Positions 48,162 through 56,809 of a stretch of DNA of 64,000 nucleotides are shown piece after piece; positions within the stretch are counted from its first letter, which is position 1, and every line of letters starts with the position of its first letter. The stretch is from Rickettsia endosymbiont of Bradysia coprophila (lineage in GTDB: Bacteria; Pseudomonadota; Alphaproteobacteria; Rickettsiales; Rickettsiaceae), in the NCBI GenBank assembly GCA_019468145.1, contig JAHXDM010000005.1, forward strand, positions 30,578 to 94,577, in the 5' to 3' direction. The notes below the pieces were generated by a model. It worked only from the letters and a program-made list of their open reading frames with translations, ran no database searches and was not told where the DNA came from. A program made the translations under genes and the position numbers.

Positions 48162-49094
48162 ATGGGAATAGGTGTAATAGGCTGCGGATATTGGGGTAAA
48201 AACCATATCAAGACTTTAGCTTCTTTAGGATTATTATCTGCAATTGCGGATAAGAACTTTTTGGCAGCAAAAATTTTAGCTAACATGTTTAATGTACGCG
48301 TATTAAGTGTTGACGAAATGTTAGCTGATAAAGAAATCAAGGGTGTAGTAATTGCAAGTAATGCAGAAACTCATTATGAACTGGCTATTAAGTCTATTGA
48401 AGCACAAAAAAATCTTCTGGTAGAAAAGCCAATGGCCCTTTCAGGGAATGAAGCGCAAAAGTTATGTGAGATTGCCAGCAAAAAACAGTTAGTGTTTATG
48501 GTAGGACATTTACTTAATTTCCATCCTGCTTACCAAAAAGTAAAAGAATTAGTAAAAGAGATAGGACAGGTGCGGTCTATTAAATCTAGAAGATTAAGTA
48601 TGGGGCAAATCAGACAACAAGAAAATGTTTTATGGAGTTTTGCTTCTCATGATATTGCTCTTATTTTAGGATTATCAGAGTCTTTGCCTAGGGTAGTTTC
48701 TGCATACGGGAAGAAAATTATATCCTCTATAGAAGATGAATATTTTATTGCTCTGGAATTAGCAAATCATATTAAGGTAGAAATTAATGTTTCTTGGTTT
48801 CACCCTTATAAAGAACATAAATTTTTTGTTGTAGGAGAGCAAGGAAGTATTGTTTTTGATGATAGTCTACCTTGGAACAATAAAGTGACTTTATATCGTC
48901 ATCAAATTTCTCCAGTTATTAACAAAGGGGAAATTATAGCGATTCCAATAGAAGAAAAATATCCGTTAACGGAAGAACTTTTATACTTTCATGGTTGCAT
49001 AATTAATCAAATACCCCCTGCTATTTCTACCGCTGAACAAGGCGTAAACGTCATTAAAATAATTGAGGAAATTGAAGAATATGCAAAGCTTTAA
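48162..49094 (+). CDS. wbpB: UDP-GlcNAcA 3-dehydrogenase (WbpB type, Gfo/Idh/MocA)
   Basis: 310 residues. Rossmann motif [12 protein letters not shown] at the N-terminus, the family EKP signature in LLVEKPMAL (~88), and a C-terminal alpha/beta domain with [16 protein letters not shown]. It oxidises C3 of UDP-GlcNAcA to the 3-keto sugar, which the aminotransferase then uses. It overlaps the acetyltransferase gene by 14 nt. Confidence 0.85.
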   Translation: MGIGVIGCGYWGKNHIKTLASLGLLSAIADKNFLAAKILANMFNVRVLSVDEMLADKEIKGVVIASNAETHYELAIKSIEAQKNLLVEKPMALSGNEAQKLCEIASKKQLVFMVGHLLNFHPAYQKVKELVKEIGQVRSIKSRRLSMGQIRQQENVLWSFASHDIALILGLSESLPRVVSAYGKKIISSIEDEYFIALELANHIKVEINVSWFHPYKEHKFFVVGEQGSIVFDDSLPWNNKVTLYRHQISPVINKGEIIAIPIEEKYPLTEELLYFHGCIINQIPPAISTAEQGVNVIKIIEEIEEYAKL

Positions 49095-49671
49095 AAATAA
49101 TCCTTCTATTTTTGTCCATAAGTCCTCTTACATTGACGAGAATGTGCAGATAGGTAATGATACAAAAATTTGGCATTTTTCTCATATATTAAAAAATTCT
49201 ATCCTAGGAAAGAAGGTAACTATTAGCCAAAATGTGACAATTGGTCCAGAAGTAACAATTGGTGATAATTGCAAAATACAAAATAATGTTAGTATTTACA
49301 AAGGAGTAGAACTAGAAAACAACGTATTTTGTGGTCCTAGCTGTGTATTTACAAATGTCCTGAATCCTAGAGCACATATAGAAAAAAAAGATGAATTTAG
49401 AAAGACTTTAATACAAGAAGGGGCAACTATTGGAGCAAATGCCACTATTATCTGTGGGATAACTATTGGAAAATATGCTATAATAGGTGCTGGTTCAGTA
49501 GTCACAAAAGATGTAAAAAATAACGCATTAGTGTACGGGGTGCCAGCAAGATCTCATGGCTGGGTAAGCGATTATGGAGAAATTTTAAAAAAAGATTTAA
49601 TATGTCCTAAAACACGGGAACAATATCAAGAAATCGTAAGAGATGATGAAATTTATCTAGAAAAAGTATAA
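49081..49671 (+). CDS. wbpD: UDP-GlcNAc(3N)A N-acetyltransferase (WbpD type)
   Basis: 196 residues; ATG 49081 is preferred to the in-frame TTG at 49063. It is built of hexapeptide left-handed beta-helix repeats ([42 protein letters not shown]) and ends in [20 protein letters not shown], typical of WbpD/WlbB trimers. It acetylates the 3-amino group using acetyl-CoA. Only 2 nt separate it from the aminotransferase gene. Confidence 0.87.
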   Translation: MQSFKNNPSIFVHKSSYIDENVQIGNDTKIWHFSHILKNSILGKKVTISQNVTIGPEVTIGDNCKIQNNVSIYKGVELENNVFCGPSCVFTNVLNPRAHIEKKDEFRKTLIQEGATIGANATIICGITIGKYAIIGAGSVVTKDVKNNALVYGVPARSHGWVSDYGEILKKDLICPKTREQYQEIVRDDEIYLEKV

Positions 49672-49673
49672 AT

Positions 49674-50804
49674 ATGGAATTTATTGATTTAAAAAAGCAA
49701 TTTAATTTACTAAAGCCAACTCTTCTTCCTAAACTGATAAATACTCTTGAGGAAGGACACTATATCATGGGCCCCCAAGTAGCAGAATTTGAGAATAATC
49801 TGGCCTCTTACCTGCAAATTGCACATGTAATGAGTTGTGCAAACGGTACAGATGCTTTAATTTTAGCTCTTCAAGCCTTAAATTTAAAATCTGGCGAGGT
49901 CGTACTTGTTCCATCTTTTACTTTTGCCGCTTCTGCAGAAGCTATAGCTTTTTTGGGTGGCATTCCTTTTTTTATCGATGTGGCCAAAGATACCTACAAT
50001 GTTAATTTACATTCTATAGAAGAAGGCTATAAGAATGCTTTAACTGAAGGATTAAAGCCGGTTGGCATTATGACTGTTGATTTATTTGGTTTAACTTGTC
50101 AATACGATTTAATTAATAATTTTTGTAAAATAAATAAAATTTGGCATATTATTGATGCTGCTCAAGCTTGCGGAGCAAAATATAAGGAGAAATTTAATTG
50201 TAGTTATGCAGATATTACTACAACTAGTTTCTTCCCTGCTAAACCTCTCGGTTGTTATGGGGATGGAGGAGCAATATTTACTGATTCTTTAGAATATGCT
50301 GAAAAAATTAAATCTTTAAGGGTTCATGGTCAAGGTACTGACAAATATGACAACATATATATTGGTATGAATAGTAGATTAGATACCATACAAGCAACAA
50401 TATTGAAAGAAAAATTAAAGATATATGATCAAGAAATAGCTCAAAGAAATAAAGTTGCAAATTTTTATAATGAATTTTTTACAACAATAGCTACTTTAGA
50501 ATTGCCTAATTATGTAAGCGAACCATATCATTCTGTCTGGTCACAATATACTATAACATTAAAAAATCGTGATGCATTGCAAGCTTATTTAAAAAATTTA
50601 GGCATTCCTAGTATGGTTTATTATTCAAAACCGTTACATTTACAAACCGCGTATAGGAATTTTCCTAAAAGTAAAATTATGCATAATACAGAGGCATTGA
50701 GTAAAGAAGTGTTAAGCTTGCCTATGCATCCTTATTTAACAAGTCTGGAGTTAGAGAACATATGTAAGTCTGTAAGAGAATTTTTTGTGCACAGAATCGA
50801 ATAG
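49674..50804 (+). CDS. wbpE: PLP-dependent sugar aminotransferase (WbpE type, DegT/DnrJ/EryC1)
   Basis: 376 residues. DLKKQFNLLKPTL start, GPQVAEFENNLASYL, CANGTDALILALQAL, IIDAAQACGA, and the PLP lysine (Lys190) in SFFPAKPLGCYGDGGAI; C-terminal WSQYTI. It transfers an amino group from glutamate to the 3-keto sugar made by WbpB. A 10-bp hairpin overlaps its stop, before the epimerase gene. Confidence 0.88.
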   Translation: MEFIDLKKQFNLLKPTLLPKLINTLEEGHYIMGPQVAEFENNLASYLQIAHVMSCANGTDALILALQALNLKSGEVVLVPSFTFAASAEAIAFLGGIPFFIDVAKDTYNVNLHSIEEGYKNALTEGLKPVGIMTVDLFGLTCQYDLINNFCKINKIWHIIDAAQACGAKYKEKFNCSYADITTTSFFPAKPLGCYGDGGAIFTDSLEYAEKIKSLRVHGQGTDKYDNIYIGMNSRLDTIQATILKEKLKIYDQEIAQRNKVANFYNEFFTTIATLELPNYVSEPYHSVWSQYTITLKNRDALQAYLKNLGIPSMVYYSKPLHLQTAYRNFPKSKIMHNTEALSKEVLSLPMHPYLTSLELENICKSVREFFVHRIE

Positions 50805-50821
50805 ACATTACATGTCTATTC
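50799..50821 (+). terminator. Hairpin over the wbpE stop
   Basis: GAATAGACAT-tac-ATGTCTATTC, a 10-bp perfect stem without a good T-run. It may lower expression of the last gene or protect the mRNA end. Confidence 0.45.
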
Positions 50822-50861
50822 AAACAATTTAAAGTTAATTTTTTATTAAGATAAATAAAAT

Positions 50862-51962
50862 ATGGAACGAATATTAACAATATTTGGTAATCGTCCTCAG
50901 TTTATCAAGTCTTATGCTGTATCACAGGCGTTAAGAAAAATAGGATGTATAGAAACTGTTGTAAATACAGGGCAACACTTTGACTTTAATATGAGTGATA
51001 TCTTTTTCCGTGAACTTGATTTAAACATTCCAAAGTATAATTTGAATATTAATGGCTTATCTGATTTACAGTTTATTGCCCAATGTATTAAAGAGCTGGA
51101 GCCGATTTTAATTAATGAAAACCCAGAGATAGTTCTTGTTTACGGTGATACTAATACAGCTTTAGCCGCTACAATTGCTACAAAGAAACTTCATATGAAG
51201 CTTGCTCATGTTGAAGCAGGCCCTCGTCTTAATGATATCACTATCCCTGAAGAATATAACAGGATTTTGGTTGATCATAGTGCAGATATTTTATTTGCTC
51301 CTGATATAACATCGGTCAATAATTTAAAGAGAGAAGGAATTGCAGAGACAAAAATAATATTTTCAGGTGATGTAATGTTAGATCTGTATGTTGATAAAGC
51401 ACCTTTATTTACACAATTACGATATCATAAAAAATATACTAACTATTTTGTATGTACATTTCATAGGCAAGAAAATGTAGATTTTGCTTCTAGCATTGAA
51501 AATTTATGTAAAATGTTAATGTCGTTAGATGTTGATGTTATATTTCCTCTACACCCAAGAACTAAACAGAACTTAAAGAAGTATGGTTTCTATAAGACCC
51601 TTGCTAGCCATCCCAAAGTACATTTAGAAGAGTCTTTGTCATATTTAGAGATGATGAGTTTAGTAAGTAGCGCAGAACTTGTATTAACAGATTCTGGTGG
51701 TTTGCAAAAAGAAGCATTTTTTGCGAATATTCCATGTTATGTATTCTTAAATACTACTCCTTGGCCTGAAATAGAAAAACTAGGGTGGCAAAAGGTTATG
51801 GGAAATTTTAGGAAGTCAATTTTTACTTCTTATAAATTTCATTTAGCAGATTTTTCTAATGCAATAATAAATCGGGCAAATAAAAAAGAAAACTTTGAAA
51901 TTTTTGGTAATGGAAAAGCATCACAAAAAATTGCTGAAACGCTCAAAAGATTATTTGCTTAA
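50862..51962 (+). CDS. wbpI: UDP-GlcNAc(3NAc)A 2-epimerase (WbpI type, non-hydrolysing)
   Basis: 366 residues of the WecB/WbpI family: FGNRPQFIK, NTGQHFDFNMSDIFF, VYGDTNTALAATIA, HVEAGPRLNDITIPEEYNR and LTDSGGLQKEAFF. The APRLN/GPRLND region with IPEEYNR is the segment that distinguishes WbpI-like from ordinary WecB proteins, as far as I can judge. It epimerises C2 to give UDP-ManNAc(3NAc)A, completing the five-step pathway. It ends the locus, 13 nt before the inverted copy of the 14-bp motif. Confidence 0.83.
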   Translation: MERILTIFGNRPQFIKSYAVSQALRKIGCIETVVNTGQHFDFNMSDIFFRELDLNIPKYNLNINGLSDLQFIAQCIKELEPILINENPEIVLVYGDTNTALAATIATKKLHMKLAHVEAGPRLNDITIPEEYNRILVDHSADILFAPDITSVNNLKREGIAETKIIFSGDVMLDLYVDKAPLFTQLRYHKKYTNYFVCTFHRQENVDFASSIENLCKMLMSLDVDVIFPLHPRTKQNLKKYGFYKTLASHPKVHLEESLSYLEMMSLVSSAELVLTDSGGLQKEAFFANIPCYVFLNTTPWPEIEKLGWQKVMGNFRKSIFTSYKFHLADFSNAIINRANKKENFEIFGNGKASQKIAETLKRLFA

Positions 51963-51974
51963 AGTCTGTGTTTA

Positions 51975-51988
51975 CGGTTCTGTCGCAT
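51975..51988 (-). repeat. Inverted copy of ATGCGACAGAACCG, right of the polysaccharide locus
   Basis: Exact inverted match of 29391-29404, immediately after the last gene of the locus. Confidence 0.4.
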
Positions 51989-52029
51989 ATGATGTGTCAA
52001 CACTTTTCCGGACAGATTGTATTAGGCAG

Positions 52030-52961
52030 TTATAGGAATTGTTTCATATGTATTAGTCCATTTTTTATTATTAAAGCCGAGGCAATAGCACAAACTGTAA
52101 CTAATTTCACGAATCTATCTGGGTTTGTTATGTGACTTTTTTCAATATCAAATCCACCGCTTTTGAGATGTTTAAATAGTCGCTCAATTGACCAGCGAAA
52201 TTTATATAAAGCAAAAATGCTGACATCAATATCACTGCTAGCCGCAACAACCATCAGTTCATTTTTCTCATTTCTATAGGCCGATAATGTCACTGCATGG
52301 CCCCATAACATGCCCTTAACTTCAATGTATTCAAGGGGTTTTACATAATCAAAACTTTTACCAACTGGTTTAGTTTGCAAAACATTTGTAATGCGAATTA
52401 GCATATCTTTTCTAACTGAATCGTAAATTTTATTTGTTTTTTAGTCAAAAAATTAAGCCTTTCTTTGCTCATAAATTCACGATCAGCCAGCAAATATTTA
52501 ATTTTATGTACTCCAAAATTATTAATAAATCTGTCTAACATTGCCTCCATCAACCAGCTAGAGCAAGCCCCTCCATGCTCTAGGGGATACCAATAAATAG
52601 GTACAGAAATTTTTCCAAAAACTATGACCAAAAATAATATATTAATATCACTTTTGCCAAATTTCCAGCATGTTCTATCAAGAGCAATAATGTATTGATC
52701 ATTAGCAAAAATATTCAAAATAAACTTAGCAACTTGATCATAATTAAATATTTGATCCCTAAAAAACCTATATATTCTCTGGGTTCTAGAGCTATGTTTA
52801 GCTTCACCCAAAATCCCAAGTGCCATGTTTTTACCGCTAACAGAGCAATTCTCAATCAGACTCATAATCATCCCAGTAAGACATTCTATTCTTGATCTTT
52901 TCCAAAAAAAGTTTAGTATCAACGACTGAAGTAGTATATTGTGCATGCTCAAAAAATACAC
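52030..52961 (-). pseudogene. IS4-family transposase, frameshifted
   Basis: N-terminal part 52961-52398 with the first Asp in YIIALDRTCWKFGK and the second in KIKYLLADREFMSKERL; C-terminal part 52404-52030 with the signature YKFRWSIERLFKHLKSGGFD. A single extra base near 52415 separates the two frames; read through, the junction gives VRKDMLIRITNVL. The terminal repeats are not clear. Confidence 0.8.
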
Positions 52962-53213
52962 TCTTATACTACTTCAAATACCCATATGCAATACCTTCCC
53001 TCCCCTTTTATTACAAAAATTGTAGGGTACTATGATCTTGCATACCTCTGTTCTTCATTTCAGTAAAATTACCAAGCCAAAATTTTGCCCCTTCATTTTC
53101 ACTAATCCACAATCCTAAAATATCCTTTCGCCCCTGCAAATCAATACCTAATGCAACATATACTGATTTATTAATGATACGCTTATCTTGACGTACTTTT
53201 ACTACTAAACAAT

Positions 53214-54117
53214 AGACCTCTTGCATAACCCTAATAATTTAGTTCCCAATTATATAAACCAGCGATTAAATTAAATCTTAGAGCAAATCTTTTACGTCGA
53301 TTTCGATATTTATCAGCAATAATTTTAAAACGTTTTAGCATGCCGATAACATTTTCATTCAGGGCCCTGGTACTTGCCAGTTTTTGGTTATTTTTCTTAT
53401 CTTGTTTTGTTAATGGATTTTTTTTAGTCTTCTTTTTTGGTAACTCAGATTTAGCATGAATCTTTTGTAACCCTTGATATCCAGTATCGGTAATTACATT
53501 AGTATCAGGATGGATATTAATTTTGGATTCCTTAAATAACCTAAAATCATGTCGTTTACCATTTGCATAATTTGTACATATTATTTGTTTTGTCTTTTTG
53601 TCTACTACCAGCTGAGTTTTTAAAGTATGTCTTTTCTTCTTACCTGAATAGTAGCGTTTTTGTCTTTTTTTGGACGCTGGATAGGACTTTCTGTGGCATC
53701 AATTAGAATGGTTTCATACGTCATATCACTTTTAACTAAAGCTTTCTTACCAGGAAGAGCAAAATCCGGATGCTTAATTAAAGTATCTTCTACCCATTTT
53801 ATATTCCGATAACAACTACTTTCAGATATTCCATATGAAGCTGATATATGAAAATATGTTCTATATTCCCTTATATATTCTAGGGCCATCAATAACCTCT
53901 CTTCTATACTTAAATGGTTTGGTTTGCCCCCAAATCTTTTCTTCTTTGTTTCTGCTTCTTCTAAAATAATAGTCATTCTTGCAAAAGTATTCTTCTTAAC
54001 CCCTGTTAAACGTCTAAATTCTTCTTCTCCAAACTTTTTAAGTTCTTCATATCTCATATGATAAAATTCCTGAAATCTTATCATTTTATCCTATATCCTA
54101 GGTTATGCAAGAAGTCT
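53214..54117 (-). mobile_element. IS5-family element, copy C (904 bp)
   Basis: Inserted in the IS256 transposase gene with duplication aat at 53211-53213 and 54118-54120. Confidence 0.92.
53231..54057 (-). CDS. IS5-family transposase (copy C), -1 frameshift
   Basis: As copies A and B, with one substitution in the first frame (FALPGKKAL in place of FAFPGKKAL). In this copy the frame is open upstream to an ATG at 54084, but the start homologous to the others is 54057. The A7 slip site is kept. Confidence 0.85.
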
Positions 54118-54510
54118 AATAAAAAAATACTATCGCATACACTCTATCCAGGGGCCGGCTTTGCCATAGCTTTACCTCCTCAATTACATCATCAGTAATT
54201 TGACTAATTAAGCTCTCACTAATGTTAGCTCCATATAGTGCTTGTAACTGTAGCTTAATATCAGATAGGCTCATACCCTTAGCGTATAAGGATAGTACTT
54301 TATCATCAAATCCATCAACTCGCCTTTGACGCTTTGGGATTAATGCGGGTTCAAAGGTAGAATTCCTATCCCCTGGTACTTCAATCTCAACAGTACCATT
54401 ATTGCTAATTAGATTTTTTATATTATTACCGTTACGAGCATTATCAGTGTCACTATGACAATATTTGTTACATCCTTGTATCTTGATATTGTCTTTAGTG
54501 AGAAACTATA

Positions 54511-54677
54511 AGATACTTAAGGGCACTTAAGTAAGAAGGCTAGATATACTGTGTATAGCCTTAGGACAAAGATCCTGTCGTTTAGATAAGTAACTAGCCT
54601 TCATCTACTCATTGAAGATCGGACGGTGTCTTAGGTCTTGAAGTTTACACCAATGAACCTGTATTTACAAGGTTGGT
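54511..54677 (+). ncRNA. Candidate IS110 bridge RNA
   Basis: Lies in the non-coding leader between the left end and the transposase. A 5' hairpin TACTTAAG/CTTAAGTA (54514-54533) is followed by a stem GAAGGCTAG/CTAGCCTTC (54535-54543 with 54594-54602) around a large internal loop, then a second stem-loop closed by CATTG/CAATG (54610-54655) and a short hairpin near 54656-54674. The first loop contains ATCCT (54572) and TTTAG (54581), matching the two sides of the target ATC-CT-AAA. The second contains GACGGTGTCT (54622), one base from the right end GACGGTATCT. This is the target-loop/donor-loop plan of known bridge RNAs. Confidence 0.7.
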
Positions 54678-54717
54678 CTTTGAGTATTTTATTAATTATT
54701 AACATAAATAGTATTAT

Positions 54718-55674
54718 ATGGACAGTATAATTTTAGGTATAGATATTTCTAAACAAACATTTGATGTAGCATTGTTAATTAATAACAAAATAAAAACTAA
54801 AAAATTTGATAATAATTCCAAAGGTTTTAGTGGGTTAATAGAGTGGTTAAAAACTAAAGAAATTGATACTGCTCATGCATGTATGGAAGCTACTGGCTCT
54901 TATGGCTTAAAGTTAGCTCAATATCTTTATGATAAGAATTTTAAAGTTAGTGTAGTAAACCCTGCTCGTATCAAAGGTTTTGCAATGAGCAAACTTTGTC
55001 GTGTTAAAACTGATAAAGTAGATAGCGAATTAATAGCCCAATTTTGTATAGCAATGAAGCCTGACCTTTGGCAACCACTACCTTCTCATATCCATGAATT
55101 ACAACAATTGGTAAACCGTTTAGATGCTTTAATTGCCATCAAAAATCAAGAAACTAATCGGTTAGAAGCATCATCTGATATAGTTACTGTAAATGTTCAA
55201 GCTCATATTAAATTTTTGAATGAACAGATCAAAGAAATAGAACAGCTAATTAGCAATCATATCAAAAACCATAAAGAGCTCGATGATAAGGGTACTCTTC
55301 TTGCTTCAATTCCAGGAGTAGGAGAAAAAACAATAGCCGTAGTTCTTGCTTTCTTATCTAATATAGAGAATTTTGATTCTGTAAAACAAGTAGTAGCATT
55401 TGTTGGCCTCAACCCCAAACAGCGTCAATCTGGTACTTCAGTACGGGGAGCTAGTAGAATATCAAAAACAGGTTGTTCAGATTTACGTAAAGCTTTTTAT
55501 ATGCCTGCTATTGTTTCTCTTAGATTTAATCCAATTGTTAAAGAATTTGCACAGCGCTTAAGTGGTTTAGGAAAACCTAAAATGCTTATAGTGATAGCTG
55601 CAATGCGTAAGTTGTTACATATTATTTACGGAGTACTTAAAAATAAAAACTCCTTTAATGAAAATTTAATTTAA
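54718..55674 (+). CDS. IS110-family transposase (DEDD/Ser recombinase)
   Basis: 318 residues. The N-terminal RuvC-like DEDD domain has ILGIDISKQTFDVAL (Asp), MEATGSYG (Glu) and VKTDKVDSELIAQF (Asp pair). The C-terminal Tnp domain has SIPGVGEKTIAVVLAFL, FVGLNPKQRQSGTSVRG with the catalytic Ser region, and SRISKTGCSDLRKAFYMPA. It appears intact. IS110 enzymes use a bridge RNA to join donor and target DNA. Confidence 0.9.
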   Translation: MDSIILGIDISKQTFDVALLINNKIKTKKFDNNSKGFSGLIEWLKTKEIDTAHACMEATGSYGLKLAQYLYDKNFKVSVVNPARIKGFAMSKLCRVKTDKVDSELIAQFCIAMKPDLWQPLPSHIHELQQLVNRLDALIAIKNQETNRLEASSDIVTVNVQAHIKFLNEQIKEIEQLISNHIKNHKELDDKGTLLASIPGVGEKTIAVVLAFLSNIENFDSVKQVVAFVGLNPKQRQSGTSVRGASRISKTGCSDLRKAFYMPAIVSLRFNPIVKEFAQRLSGLGKPKMLIVIAAMRKLLHIIYGVLKNKNSFNENLI

Positions 55675-56173
55675 AATGCAGATAATTTTATAAAAATGTA
55701 ACAATAAATTTTTATAAAATTCTTAAAAATTTGTTGACTCTCAAGACGGTATCTAAATGATTGTTCATCTCTGACTGCAGAGCCTTCTCTACAAGCCTCT
55801 TGGTTAATTGTTTTAATAATCCATCTTCTTTAAATATTGTTGATATATCTGTATCGTTATCTATTAATAAATCTATTGCTTGATTTATTGCTTCATTGCC
55901 TTTTTTAGTCATATTAATTTCTCCTGTGATTATAATTTACTTTATTTAACCTTTGAGAAATTTACACACTTAAATAGACAGAGCCGCAAGTTATGCAGCG
56001 TCATGAGAAACAACTTGAGTTGTCAAAAGAAATAGATGGGCCGCATTTGTAAATTTGTAGCTTAGTACAAACACAGTAGAAATATTAGTAGAGAAGGCAA
56101 GGGGCTATGTTTACATCAGATCATTCTTCTGGTATACTAAAATGCCAAGTTAGCTGAAAGGATAGACTAAAGA

Positions 56174-56369
56174 AAGCTAGAAAAAATATTTGTTCAACAT
56201 TTATCGGAAGAAGAAAAAGGTAATATTATGAGAACTATTGCTGAAAAATATCTCGATGAAGGAAAAGCTGAAATGATAAAAATGATGATAAAGAATTGGT
56301 AGTGCTATTGAAGAAATCGCTAAAATGCCAAGATTAGCAGTTACTAGAATAAATGAATTATTAAAATAA
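56174..56369 (+). pseudogene. Rpn-family C-terminal fragment, decayed
   Basis: Reading LEKIFVQHLSEEEKGNIMRT, then AEKYLDEGKAEMIKMMIKN, with an extra base after AAGAATT and then SAIEEIAKM and RINELLK. It matches the C-terminal tail of the Rpn protein at 56810. The bases between the IS256 end (~55990) and here hold nothing else recognisable. Confidence 0.55.
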
Positions 56370-56377
56370 TATATTAT

Positions 56378-56776
56378 ATGTTTGATTTTATAGATACAGG
56401 TAAGGGTATTCAGGTACTTTATGAATACATCAAAGAAGAACTATTAGAGTCTGACTTTTTTGATCTTCCGCCAGATGGCTATCTAAAATTGCTAGAATCT
56501 GAGCGACACAAGAAATGGTATATGCTTAATCCAGAGAAACTTAATAAAGATTATATTTCAGATAGCTCTGCTTTTATTATGGATGAACGCGAAAAAAATA
56601 TCTTGTTAAGAGCGGTAAGATTTGTTAAAGAAAATTCTGTTTCTCTTCCTGCTGATTCGTCTTTTTTAGAAAGATTACTTTATATCAAAGGCTTTATTCC
56701 TTCAGTATTCTTTTCTAGCACAAAGAAAACAGAAGGAAACAATCACAATGTGATACCATTAAATAAATCAGTATAA
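56378..56776 (+). CDS. Conserved-looking hypothetical protein
   Basis: 132 residues, mixed alpha/beta composition, no signal peptide or membrane segment. Segments such as GIQVLYEYIKEELLESDFFD and DEREKNILLRAVRFVKENSV look like a real folded protein. It lies 33 nt ahead of the Rpn-family gene in the same direction, so it may be co-transcribed with it. I do not recognise the family. Confidence 0.45.
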   Translation: MFDFIDTGKGIQVLYEYIKEELLESDFFDLPPDGYLKLLESERHKKWYMLNPEKLNKDYISDSSAFIMDEREKNILLRAVRFVKENSVSLPADSSFLERLLYIKGFIPSVFFSSTKKTEGNNHNVIPLNKSV

Positions 56777-56809
56777 AATATTCTTAGAAGTTCAAATAAA
56801 TTACTATTT

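Larger units (their letters stand above)
54475..55754 (+). mobile_element. IS110-family element with CT core, inserted in IS256
   Basis: Left junction gttacatcCT|tgtatcttg, right junction gacggtatCT|aaatgattg. Removing one CT-bounded copy restores the IS256 codons for NNHLGCNKY. The CT core without longer duplication is what IS110-type (IS621-like) recombination leaves. The order is a 240-bp leader, then the transposase gene, then ~80 bp. Confidence 0.85.
53035..55912 (-). pseudogene. IS256-family transposase, broken by IS5 and IS110 elements
   Basis: The N-terminus (55912-55755) reads GLLKQLTKRLVEKALQSEMN, then NHL; after the IS110 element GCNKYCHSDTDNARNGNNIK and DDKVLSLYAKGMSLSDI; after the IS5 copy LVVKVRQDKRI, NKSVYVALGIDLQGRKDILG and FWLGNFTEMKNRG, where it is cut at ~53035. 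Both insertions restore the frame exactly when removed. An IS256-type terminus (GAGAAATTTACACACTTAAA) lies right of the start at ~55961. Confidence 0.85.

Noticed and set aside
55712-55912. 66-codon ORF as an independent small gene
   Set aside because: It is the N-terminus of the IS256 transposase cut by the IS110 element; the rest of the gene lies on the other side.
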